Source of the DNA: CBDDIP01 sp965229005
GTDB lineage: Bacteria; Actinomycetota; Acidimicrobiia; Acidimicrobiales; Ilumatobacteraceae
Direction: 5' to 3'
Length of the DNA: 64,000 bases
Assembly (NCBI GenBank): GCA_965229005.1
Contig: CBDDIP010000002.1
Span: 2,108,001-2,172,000, forward strand
A program made the translations under genes and the position numbers. This document shows, piece after piece, positions 47,545-54,951 of the stretch. The notes under the pieces were generated by a model. It was not told the origin of the DNA, ran no database searches, and saw nothing but the letters and a program-made list of their open reading frames with translations. Position 1 is the stretch's first letter. Every line of letters begins with the position of its first letter.

Positions 47545-50175
47545 TCAGGCGTCGATGAGCCCGAGCTCGACGCCGCGGCGCACCGCGTCGCGACGGCTCG
47601 TGACGTGCAGCTTGGACAGCAGTGCCGACACGTGGTGGTCGACCGTCTTCGTCGACAGGTAGAGCCGCTGGGCGATCTCGGCGTTCGTCGATCCGTCCTC
47701 GAGCAGCTGCAGGATCTCGATCTGGCGGTTGGTCAGCCCGAGCGGGTTGGCGCGAGTCGACTCGCGGCGCCGTGCGGGGATCGTCTTGGTCCCCTGTCGG
47801 CGAAGGTCCTGGCGCACCTTGGCGGCCACCTCGTCGGCGCCGAGCCGGTCGAGCAGGTCGAGCCCGCGGCGCACGTCGTCGGGATCGTCGGTGTCGACGA
47901 GCGCGAGTGCCTGTTCGTACGGGTCGCCCAGCTCCGCCCAGGTCGCTGCCGCCCCGGCGGCGTCGCCGGTGAGGAGCTGCCGATACGGCTCGGCGATGTC
48001 GCCGGCCTGCTCGAGGCTGACAGGGTCGCCGAGCCGGTGGAGCCACACGGCCAGGTCGCCGCGACCCCAGTCGAGGCCGGTGCGGGGCACGCGGTCGAGC
48101 AGCGCTCGACACGCATCGAGCCGGTCGTCGGGCTCACCGGTCAACCACGCCCGCTCGACCAGTGCCGCTGCAGCCGGGAGCAGACGCATCGGCTCGTCGA
48201 AGCGGCAGGCGAGCGCCCACGCAGCGTCCAGATCGGCGTCGGCGTCTTTGTCGGCGTCACCGCCGCGGCGCAGTTCGACCAGGCCGCGCAGCAGATGCGG
48301 CCAGGTGCGGGCGAGTGGTGCTCCCGGCCCGGAGAGGACGATCTCGGCGTCGACGATCGCATCGTCCCATCGCCCCTCCATCAGCTTCAGCCGCCCTCGC
48401 GAACCGAGCTGCCACACGTAGCAGATCGGCAGGTCGCGCTCGACCGTCACCGGCAGGCTGAAGCCGAGCAGCTCGGTCGCCTTGCGCAAGCGGCGCTGCT
48501 CGACGTCGAGGTAGGTGAGGTTGCTGTACCCGCTGGAGTAGATCTCGTCGAGCTGCTCGTGCCCTTCGAGGATCGACAGCGTCGTCTCCCGACTGGCGTC
48601 ACGGCCCTCGACGACGTCGCAGATCCCGTCGATCAGACGCAGCCGGACCTCCAGCGATCGGTCGCCGGTGCCGCGGCTGACCTCGACGGCGCGCCGCAAC
48701 AGCTCGCGCGCTCGATCCAGCGAGTTGCTCTGCACCTCGAGGTACGCCTGGGTGGCCAGGCCGTGGCCGAGCTGCACGAGGTCGGCGGAGGAGCGCGACG
48801 GCAGGTCGGCGTCGAGCACGGTGACGGCAGCCGCGGCGTGCTCCTCGGCGACGTCGCGGTTGGCGCTGTACCAGTAGTACACGGACAGGGCGCGATGGTT
48901 GCTGCTCACCCCGGCGAGGTCGTGGCGCTGCTCGCGCAGTCGCATGGCTCGCTGCCCCGCAGCGATCGCATCGTCCAACCGGTCGATGAGGTAGCACTCG
49001 TCGGCGAGGAGCTCCAGCAGCTTCGCCTCCTCGTCGGCGTCGAGCAGGCCGCCCTCGTCGAGGGCGATGCGGTAGAACGCCGCAGCCTGCGTGTGCGCAC
49101 CCGATCGCGCTGCGGCGCGCCCCGCTGCGGTGGCGTGCTGCAGCGTTCGCACGGTGTCGCCGGCGCCGACCGAGTGATGGACGAGGACGGCAGGGTCCGC
49201 CCCCGGCGTGGCCTCCAGTGCGGTCAGCATGCGGCGGTGGAACGCCACCTCGCCGCCCGGCGGGATCGTGCTGGCGATGGCGATGCGGCACAGGTCGTGG
49301 CGGAACGTCACGCCGCGAGCGCCGCGACGGATCAGGCCCGCGTCGCCGACCGCACGCAACGGCGTGAGCCCGACGCTCAGCAGGGCGAGCATCGGGTCGG
49401 GGATCGCCTCGGGCGCGCAGGCCAGCAGGTGCAGCAGATCCCAGGCGTCGGGCGGCAGTGCCGTGGTGCGGGCCAGGATCGCGTCGCGCACCGTGCGCGG
49501 GATGTCGTCGCCGTCGTGGTCGAGCATCTCGACGACGAAGAAGGCGTTGCCGCCGGTGATCTCGCGCAGGCGGTCCGATTCCGCAGCGCGATCGGGCGCG
49601 AGCGCGACGATCGCGTTCGAGCTGAGCGGCTGCAGCGACAGCGACGTCGCGTCGGGCGAGCGGGCGATGTCGCCGAGCAGCGCGCGGAGTCGATGGGTGG
49701 CGCCGATCTCGTCGTCGCGGAGCGCGACGATCACGAGCGACCGGGTGATGCGGATGCGGCGCAGGATGAATCGGAGGAGGTCGATCGTGCCCTGATCTGC
49801 CCAGTGGAGATCGTCGACGATGAGCACTGACGGGTGCACGCGCAGGTGCTCGAACACCGCAGCGAAGATCTCGTGGGGCTGCTGTGCACCGACGAGCGTC
49901 GACCGGACGACCTCGCCGAGCTCGTCGGCGAGGTCGTGGATCGGGCCGAGCGGGCGTGGCGTCGTCAGCGGATCGCAGGCGCTCCAGAGCACCGGGAGGT
50001 CACTGACGCACTCGTCGACGAACGCCTGGAGCAGCGCGCTCTTGCCTGCCCCTGACTCCCCGTTGACCACCACCAGCCCGCCGTGCCCGGTGCGAGCACG
50101 GTCGAGCTGAGCGGCGACGTGTGAGAGATCGTCATCCCGTTCCTGCAACCTCACCGATCCGAGAGTAGTGGTCAC
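47545..50175 (-). CDS. LAL-type LuxR regulator with AAA ATPase domain
   Basis: 876-aa large ATP-binding LuxR-family regulator. N-terminal ATPase: Walker A in VVVNGESGAGKSALLQAFVD (about residues 34-53), Walker B PSVLIVDDLHWADQGTIDLL (about 115-134). A long TPR-like middle follows. The C-terminal LuxR HTH is LTNRQIEILQLLEDGSTNAE, IAQRLYLSTKTVDHHVSALL, SKLHVTSRRDAVRRGVELG. GTG start. The gene follows the lipoprotein gene by 39 bp on the same strand, suggesting one operon. Four copies of a 21-bp dyad flank this cluster and are the natural candidates for its binding sites. Confidence 0.9.
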   Translation of the reverse strand: MTTTLGSVRLQERDDDLSHVAAQLDRARTGHGGLVVVNGESGAGKSALLQAFVDECVSDLPVLWSACDPLTTPRPLGPIHDLADELGEVVRSTLVGAQQPHEIFAAVFEHLRVHPSVLIVDDLHWADQGTIDLLRFILRRIRITRSLVIVALRDDEIGATHRLRALLGDIARSPDATSLSLQPLSSNAIVALAPDRAAESDRLREITGGNAFFVVEMLDHDGDDIPRTVRDAILARTTALPPDAWDLLHLLACAPEAIPDPMLALLSVGLTPLRAVGDAGLIRRGARGVTFRHDLCRIAIASTIPPGGEVAFHRRMLTALEATPGADPAVLVHHSVGAGDTVRTLQHATAAGRAAARSGAHTQAAAFYRIALDEGGLLDADEEAKLLELLADECYLIDRLDDAIAAGQRAMRLREQRHDLAGVSSNHRALSVYYWYSANRDVAEEHAAAAVTVLDADLPSRSSADLVQLGHGLATQAYLEVQSNSLDRARELLRRAVEVSRGTGDRSLEVRLRLIDGICDVVEGRDASRETTLSILEGHEQLDEIYSSGYSNLTYLDVEQRRLRKATELLGFSLPVTVERDLPICYVWQLGSRGRLKLMEGRWDDAIVDAEIVLSGPGAPLARTWPHLLRGLVELRRGGDADKDADADLDAAWALACRFDEPMRLLPAAAALVERAWLTGEPDDRLDACRALLDRVPRTGLDWGRGDLAVWLHRLGDPVSLEQAGDIAEPYRQLLTGDAAGAAATWAELGDPYEQALALVDTDDPDDVRRGLDLLDRLGADEVAAKVRQDLRRQGTKTIPARRRESTRANPLGLTNRQIEILQLLEDGSTNAEIAQRLYLSTKTVDHHVSALLSKLHVTSRRDAVRRGVELGLIDA

Positions 50176-50214
50176 GGGATCACCACGAGACGGGCATCGA
50201 CAGGGCGGCGCGGC

Positions 50215-50787
50215 TCACTTCGGGAGGTCGACACCGAAGATCGGCACGCCGGCCGGGCACAGGCGGACGGCAGGGTTCCAGTCGACGAACGTGCCGGCCG
50301 GGTTGTCCTTCCACACCCAGGTGTGCAGCACCCACAGCGGCAACGTCGGGTGGCGGTGGAAGTCGACACCGAACAGTCGCGGCGGCTTCTTCGCCGTCCA
50401 CGCCTCGATCGGCACGATGTACTCGTGTGAGACGAGCCCGGCGATGTCGCCGTTGGCGTCGAGCTCGTAGACGAGCGCCTCGGGCTTGGTGATGTCGACC
50501 GTGCCGTCCATCAGGTCGCCGTTGATGTAGTGGACGCCCATCCCGCCGGTGCCCGGGTTCTGGAAGCACCCGAGTGCGTCGATGGAGCTGGCGTACCCGG
50601 CGGCTTCTGCCGAGGCGACGTCCTGGAACGCTGCGGTGGCACGCATGGCGGCCGAGCGTTCGATGGCCGTCATCTGCTTGTCGGTGTGGTGGTCGTGTTG
50701 GTTGCCGGCGGCTTCCGCCCCACCGCACGCGGCGAGTGCGGCGAGCGAGAGGGAGGCGGCGAGGCGGATGTTGGTTGCTGTGGACAT
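50215..50787 (-). CDS. Putative lipoprotein upstream of the LAL regulator
   Basis: 190-aa protein. The leader MSTATNIRLAASLSLAALAA ends in CGG, giving an LAAC lipobox, then a His-rich stretch (QHDHHTDKQM). The mature domain contains YASSIDALGCFQNPGTGGMG, VHYINGDLMDGTVDITKPEA, FGVDFHRHPTLPLWVLHTWV and FVDWNPAVRLCP, with His-rich spots that could bind metal. AAGGAG Shine-Dalgarno 6 nt before the ATG. Operator sites B1 and B2 lie 66 and 113 bp upstream. Function unknown; it may act as an extracytoplasmic input or output of the regulator. Confidence 0.7.
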   Translation of the reverse strand: MSTATNIRLAASLSLAALAACGGAEAAGNQHDHHTDKQMTAIERSAAMRATAAFQDVASAEAAGYASSIDALGCFQNPGTGGMGVHYINGDLMDGTVDITKPEALVYELDANGDIAGLVSHEYIVPIEAWTAKKPPRLFGVDFHRHPTLPLWVLHTWVWKDNPAGTFVDWNPAVRLCPAGVPIFGVDLPK

Positions 50788-50852
50788 GTGAGCTCCTTCG
50801 GGTTGGTGATGTCGTTGAGCGAGATCACCGTAAGAACGACGTCCTCCTGCGT

Positions 50853-50873
50853 CATCGGGAGCGACTACCCATC
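50853..50873 (+). promoter_or_regulatory. 21-bp operator-like site B1
   Basis: CATCGGGA, GCGACTA, CCCATC. 19/21 identical to A1 and 66 bp upstream of the lipoprotein start, the same relative position as A1 to PIG-L. The identity extends a few bases beyond each end (50850-50878). Confidence 0.6.
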
Positions 50874-50899
50874 TGTCGCGGCGGGCGAAGGGACGCGGA

Positions 50900-50920
50900 A
50901 ATGGGGAACCGGTCCCGATG
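50900..50920 (-). promoter_or_regulatory. 21-bp operator-like site B2 (inverted)
   Basis: On the reverse strand reads CATCGGGA, CCGGTTC, CCCATT. It lies 113 bp before the lipoprotein start and 77 bp before the DUF4242 gene on the other strand, so it could serve both directions. Confidence 0.6.
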
Positions 50921-50996
50921 TGGCGGCGACACGGAAGTTCGACAGTGGTCATGCACGCCGGCAAGCCCGCCGACTGCAGCACACAAGGAGAGAGCA

Positions 50997-51281
50997 ATGC
51001 AGCGTTTCATCATCGAACGACAGATCCCGGGTGCCAGCGAGCTCACACAGGCTCAGCTGGCGGAGATCTCACGCACGTCCAACGCAGCGATGAAGTCGCT
51101 CGAGGTGCCGTACCGCTGGGTCAACAGCTACGTCGCCGGCGACAAGATCTACTGCATCCACGAGGCCGACGACGAGGAGACGGTGCGCGAGCACGCCCGC
51201 CGTGGCAAGTTCCCGGCCAACCTCGTCACCCCGGTCGCCAACGAGTTCGGCCCGCACACCGCCGACCTCGTCACCGCGTGA
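50997..51281 (+). CDS. DUF4242 family (SCO4226-like) small protein
   Basis: 94-aa ferredoxin-like fold protein of DUF4242, of which Streptomyces SCO4226 was reported as a nickel-binding protein. Start MQRFIIERQIPGASELTQAQ, then MKSLEVPYRWVNSYVAGDKI, YCIHEADDEETVREHARRGK and FPANLVTPVANEFGPHTADL all match. An AAGGAG Shine-Dalgarno precedes the ATG. Divergent from the lipoprotein/LAL operon, sharing the B1/B2 intergenic region. A strong hairpin ends its transcript. Confidence 0.85.
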   Translation: MQRFIIERQIPGASELTQAQLAEISRTSNAAMKSLEVPYRWVNSYVAGDKIYCIHEADDEETVREHARRGKFPANLVTPVANEFGPHTADLVTA

Positions 51282-51287
51282 CGCTCA

Positions 51288-51319
51288 CGAGGTCCGGCCC
51301 GTGCGCGGGCCGGACCTCG
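51288..51319 (+). terminator. Perfect 14-bp hairpin after the DUF4242 gene
   Basis: Arms 51288-51301 and 51306-51319 (CGAGGTCCGGCCCG and its complement) around the loop TGCG, beginning 6 bp after the stop codon. No T-tract. It ends 5 bp before the -10 box of the next gene. Confidence 0.7.
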
Positions 51320-51324
51320 GCGCG

Positions 51325-51330
51325 TATCGT
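51325..51330 (+). promoter_or_regulatory. -10 box of a leaderless promoter
   Basis: TATCGT ends 6 nt before the GTG at 51337, and it fixes that GTG as the start. Confidence 0.5.
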
Positions 51331-51336
51331 CATGGC

Positions 51337-51816
51337 GTGTCGGCCGGACCTCCCGTGGGGGAGCACTTCTTCGAGCAGGTGCTCGACGCGCTCACGGGAT
51401 CGGTGGCCGGCGCCTTCGGCCCACTTCGCTCATCGGTGCACCGTCGCGGTGTGAAGGTCTGGTTCGTCGAACCGGAGCGCGAGCACTACGAAGCACAGCT
51501 CGTTCGTGTCGACGGCGAGATCGTGCTCGAGATCGGCTTCCACGCCGAGCACGCCAAGGCGCCGCTGAACGAGGCGGCGATCGAGCGCCTCGTTGCCGTC
51601 GAGCCGACGTGGCGACCGCTGTTGGGCGACGAGGCGGTGCTCGGTGCGTTCCTCGGTCGCTCGACGTGGCGGCGCGTCTCCGAGTGTTGGCCGGTGCCCG
51701 GCTTGGACGTCGGCGCGGAGATCGATGACGAGCTGGACGCGACGATCGAGGTAGCAGCCCGACTGGCCGACTACATCACCGCGATCGAACCCTGCCGCCG
51801 TCGATCGTCGACGTGA
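51337..51816 (+). CDS. Hypothetical protein
   Basis: 159-aa acidic soluble protein of unrecognised family: VGEHFFEQVLDALTGSVAGA, GVKVWFVEPEREHYEAQLVR, VDGEIVLEIGFHAEHAKAPL (beta strands), LGAFLGRSTWRRVSECWPVP. The layout hints at a YdhG- or DUF1801-like fold but I cannot confirm it. The GTG start is set by the -10 box and the preceding terminator. The last 41 bp overlap the convergent pentapeptide-DinB gene. Confidence 0.65.
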   Translation: MSAGPPVGEHFFEQVLDALTGSVAGAFGPLRSSVHRRGVKVWFVEPEREHYEAQLVRVDGEIVLEIGFHAEHAKAPLNEAAIERLVAVEPTWRPLLGDEAVLGAFLGRSTWRRVSECWPVPGLDVGAEIDDELDATIEVAARLADYITAIEPCRRRSST

Positions 51817-52567
51817 CCCAGGCTGCCTGAGCGCGGGATTCGAGCACGGCGAGGTCGCGGGTGGCGTAGCGGTGGTGCTCACACTCCTCGTTCATCACGG
51901 TGCGCAGGCACTGCCGAACGGTGTGCCGTTCGTCGGGGAAGTCGGGCGTCGGAGCCTGCGTGCACATCCGGTCGAGGTCGTCGTCGGTCAACGAATCGAG
52001 CACGCCGCGAATGGTGGCCATGCGATCGGCGCGGATCGCGGCGACGAGCTTGAACGACGGCTGTGCATCGGGCTCGAGACCGATCGCGGCACAGTCGGCC
52101 GCCGGGTACTCGCTGTGCGGGATGCCGAGCCGGTGGTACGGCATCGGTTCGGCGAGGATCGTCCGGCTGACCCACGCGTCGGCGGCGAAGATCAGATGGC
52201 GCATCGTCTCGACGAACGACCACTCGCCGTCGACGCGATCCTGCCGTGCTGACTCGGGCAGCCGCTGTGCGCGCTCGGTGGCTGCGGCCCAGACGTCCTC
52301 GATGCCGTCCCAGATCGAGCGGAGGTCGTCGAGCGTGCGCGCCTCGCGCAGCACCACCCGCATCGGGTGCAGGCGATCGAGCTCGGCCCGGACGAACGCG
52401 GTGACGTCGACATCGTTGACGACGACGTTCCCGAGGTAGCCCGACAGGCGGACGTCGTCGAGGTAGCTGTTGACGATCCGCAGTCGCGCGACGTTGCTGT
52501 TGCGCACCACGGCGCCGGACAGGTCACCGCCGACGATCAGCGCGTCGCGAAGGTCGTGCTCGGCCAT
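51776..52567 (-). CDS. Pentapeptide-like / DinB fusion protein (paralogue)
   Basis: 263-aa paralogue of the protein at 45654. The N-terminal stack is LRDALIVGGDLSGAVVRNSN, VARLRIVNSYLDDVRLSG, the linker GNVVVNDVDVTAFVRAELDR is nearly identical, and the DinB part has EWSFVETMRHLIFAADAWVS plus MNEECEHHRYATRDLAVLES. ATG 52567 has a TACCGT box 6 nt upstream. The C-terminal tail overlaps the convergent gene by 41 bp. About half of the aligned residues appear identical, implying gene duplication within the lineage. Confidence 0.75.
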   Translation of the reverse strand: MAEHDLRDALIVGGDLSGAVVRNSNVARLRIVNSYLDDVRLSGYLGNVVVNDVDVTAFVRAELDRLHPMRVVLREARTLDDLRSIWDGIEDVWAAATERAQRLPESARQDRVDGEWSFVETMRHLIFAADAWVSRTILAEPMPYHRLGIPHSEYPAADCAAIGLEPDAQPSFKLVAAIRADRMATIRGVLDSLTDDDLDRMCTQAPTPDFPDERHTVRQCLRTVMNEECEHHRYATRDLAVLESRAQAAWVTSTIDGGRVRSR

Positions 52568-52573
52568 CGCGCC

Positions 52574-52579
52574 ACGGTA
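52574..52579 (-). promoter_or_regulatory. -10 box of a leaderless promoter for the pentapeptide-DinB gene
   Basis: TACCGT on the reverse strand, 6 nt before the ATG at 52567. Confidence 0.5.
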
Positions 52580-52666
52580 GCGATCAGTCGACTCGGGGCT
52601 CAACGTGCGCTGGGCGACCCCTCGAGCCCCCGACCTCGCTCCGATGTGAGCTGCTAGGCAATTGGG

Positions 52667-53434
52667 ATGCTGATCCTGCTGCCGGCGTCGGATGCCAAGC
52701 ATCCGGTCGCCAGCGGACCGCCGGTCGACGGCGACGCGCTCTCGTTCCCCGGGCTGGCGTCGACGCGCGCTGCGGTGCGAGACGCGCTGATCGAGGTCAG
52801 CACTCAACCGGACGCGCCGCGACGGCTGAGCGAAGCGGCCAGCCGGATCGACGAGATCCGCGGCAACCTCGAACTGCTCGACGCACCCGCCGGCTCGGTC
52901 AGCTCGCTCTACGCCGGCGTGCTCTACGACGCCCTCGCCCTCGACGACCTGCCTGCGGCCGCGCGTCGGCGAGCCCAGACGTGGGTGGTGATCGTCTCGG
53001 CGCTCTGGGGCGCGCTGCGACCGAGCGACGCGATCCCGCCGTATCGCTTGAACATGTGCGGTCGTCTGCCGGGGCTGGAGCACCTGCCGGTCGTGTGGCG
53101 TCCGGCGCTCGACGCGGTGCTGCCAACGGCAGCAGGTCGCGGCGTGGTGGTCGACTTCCGTTCGTCCGACTACGCGACCGCGTGGCGCCCGACCGGTGCG
53201 CTCGCCGAGCGCACGATCATCGTCAAGGTGGTGCGCGACCTCGACGGCAGGCGCGGTGCTCCCGGCCACAACGCCAAGCGCACGCGTGGCCTCGTCGCGC
53301 GCCGGATCCTCACCGACGCGATCGACCCGACTCACCCCGAAGGTCTGGCCGAGCTGTTGTCCGCCCACTTCGATGTCGAGATCCACCAGACCAACCGCCT
53401 CGGCCGCTCCTGGGAGCTCGCCGTCTGCTCATAG
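52667..53434 (+). CDS. yaaA: YaaA (UPF0246/DUF328) family peroxide-stress protein
   Basis: 255-aa member of the YaaA family, which binds DNA and lowers the reactive iron pool under peroxide stress in E. coli. Family features are LILLPASDAKHP at the N-terminus, SVSSLYAGVLYDALALDDLP, VVIVSALWGALRPSDAIPPY, RLNMCGRLP, VVDFRSSDYATAWRP and the near-terminal HNAKRTRGLVARRIL. All conserved blocks are in order with normal length. Divergent from the pentapeptide-DinB gene (100 bp). Confidence 0.9.
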   Translation: MLILLPASDAKHPVASGPPVDGDALSFPGLASTRAAVRDALIEVSTQPDAPRRLSEAASRIDEIRGNLELLDAPAGSVSSLYAGVLYDALALDDLPAAARRRAQTWVVIVSALWGALRPSDAIPPYRLNMCGRLPGLEHLPVVWRPALDAVLPTAAGRGVVVDFRSSDYATAWRPTGALAERTIIVKVVRDLDGRRGAPGHNAKRTRGLVARRILTDAIDPTHPEGLAELLSAHFDVEIHQTNRLGRSWELAVCS

Positions 53435-53574
53435 CAGGCTCGCTTCGCTCACCTCCCGTGCTCGGCCTCGCAGGCTCGGCGCTCGCCCCGCCTCGCGGCT
53501 CGGACGCGTCCGGCCGGTCCGAGTACTGGAGGCGCGGTGGGCGCGCGTTGGGTACTCGGGCAGCTCGTTCGGGG

Positions 53575-54195
53575 TCAGGTCGGGAAGTCGATGCGCATGA
53601 CGCGGCGGCGTTTGGTGGGGGCGATGACCTGGGTGAAGCCGGCCTCCTCGAAGACCTGCGCAGCGCCGACGTGGAGCTCGCCCCAGGTGATCTCCACACC
53701 GGGCACGGTGACCATCGGATAGCCCTCCACCGCGCTGGCGCCGCGAGCGCGGGCATGTTCGGCGGCCGCCTCCGCCAGCGGGTAGGTGATGCCTCGCCCG
53801 CGGTAGCCCTTGCGGACGCAGAAGCAGGTGATCGCCCACACGGTCTCGTCGTCCTTGTCCTCGCTGCGGCCGGTCCACGGCACACGCGAGCCGCGCAGCT
53901 TCGGGTAGTCGATGCGCGGCTCGACGGCCACCCAGCCCACCGGTTCGTCGCCCAGGAAGGCGACCAGCCCGCTGGTGTGCTCGGCGGCGTCATCGCCGCA
54001 GTTGGTCTCCGCTTCGTGCATGGCGATGCGCTGGTCCAACGTCGTGTCCCGCCACAGGTATCCCGACACCTTGAAGCGCTGGCACTGGCAGTGGTACGGG
54101 TAGTCGGACGTGCCGAAGATCGCGGCGATCTCGTCCCACGTCGCCAGGTTGGCCGGCACGATGCGCAGGTCCTCGGCCGAGACGGGCTGGTTCAT
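53575..54195 (-). CDS. GNAT-family N-acetyltransferase
   Basis: 206-aa GNAT protein. DLRIVPANLATWDEIAAIFG opens the fold, GLVAFLGDEPVGWVAVEPRI is the central strand, ITCFCVRKGYRGRGITYPLA the acetyl-CoA binding loop (RGxG), and AQVFEEAGFTQVIAP the last strand. The insert YPYHCQCQRFKVSGYLWRD with two Cys is typical of a subgroup found in actinobacteria. Start is 54195 or 9 nt upstream at 54204. The 140-bp gap to yaaA has nothing recognisable. Confidence 0.85.
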   Translation of the reverse strand: MNQPVSAEDLRIVPANLATWDEIAAIFGTSDYPYHCQCQRFKVSGYLWRDTTLDQRIAMHEAETNCGDDAAEHTSGLVAFLGDEPVGWVAVEPRIDYPKLRGSRVPWTGRSEDKDDETVWAITCFCVRKGYRGRGITYPLAEAAAEHARARGASAVEGYPMVTVPGVEITWGELHVGAAQVFEEAGFTQVIAPTKRRRVMRIDFPT

Positions 54196-54233
54196 GCCGT
54201 GCATCTTCCCAGGCCCCGTTCCGAGGCGCGGCG

Positions 54234-54941
54234 TCAGCGAATCGTGAAGCGCACGCCGGCGATCGTGTGCTCTCGGCCGGCGTGCGATCCGTCCGCACCG
54301 TCGAGCGCGACGGCGACGAGCGAATCGATCTCGCCCGGGATGAACCCGATCGTCGCGTTCTCGACGGTGAGGACGCGCCCTGCCGGCGTCACCCCCATGA
54401 TCTGGCCCCATCGCGTCGCGGTCGTGTCGGGGTCACGGCTCTGCACCTCGACCGCGCTGATGCCGTGGACGACGTCGGTGCGCCGCGCCCGCTGCCAGTC
54501 CGGGCCGGCCGGCATCCACGGACCTTCGAGGTCCTCGCCGCCGGGCTGGTGGTCGATCTCCAGGAACGACCCGCCGGTGTCGCCAGGGTGCAGCTGCATG
54601 ATGCGGTAGCCGTGGTCCTCGACGTCGATGACGGTCCGCACGCCGCGCTCGGCTGCCCGTGTCCGCACCGCAGGTTGGTCGTCCGTGTGGCAGATCACCA
54701 TGTAGCCACCGTCGCCGCCCAGCCGCTCCAGCTGGCGCCCGCCGGCCGTGCCCGGTCGCGTCGGCGAGACGACCTCGATGAACTGGTTGCCGACGGGGAG
54801 CACGGCGTTCTGCAGCCCGAACGTCGCCACGCCGGGATCGCGGAACGCGACCTCGAGGCCGAACGCGTCGTGGAGCTGCCCGACGACGGCTTCGAGGTCG
54901 TGGGCGACGAGCGCGATCTGACGCAACCGGATCCAGGTCAT
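54234..54941 (-). CDS. VOC-family protein (two modules)
   Basis: 235-aa VOC protein with two glyoxalase-like modules. Module 1: RLRQIALVAHDLEAVVGQLH, DAFGLEVAFRDPGVATFGLQ, GNQFIEVVSPTRPGTAGGRQ. Module 2: DVVHGISAVEVQSRDPDTTA, TRWGQIMGVTPAGRVL. It ends with HTIAGVRFTIR. It follows the enoyl-CoA hydratase pair by 10 bp on the same strand, so it is likely co-transcribed and may act on the same CoA-linked pathway. Confidence 0.8.
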   Translation of the reverse strand: MTWIRLRQIALVAHDLEAVVGQLHDAFGLEVAFRDPGVATFGLQNAVLPVGNQFIEVVSPTRPGTAGGRQLERLGGDGGYMVICHTDDQPAVRTRAAERGVRTVIDVEDHGYRIMQLHPGDTGGSFLEIDHQPGGEDLEGPWMPAGPDWQRARRTDVVHGISAVEVQSRDPDTTATRWGQIMGVTPAGRVLTVENATIGFIPGEIDSLVAVALDGADGSHAGREHTIAGVRFTIR

Positions 54942-54951
54942 CCGAACGTCC

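Noticed and set aside
47317..49830. Long open frame of about 837 codons opposite the LAL regulator
   Set aside because: No recognisable domain and shadow-type composition; the LuxR protein on the other strand is complete from ATPase to HTH.
53435..53574. GCTCG-rich stretch between yaaA and GNAT as a repeat element
   Set aside because: Only short, irregular CTCG/GGCTCG similarities; no clear unit or symmetry.
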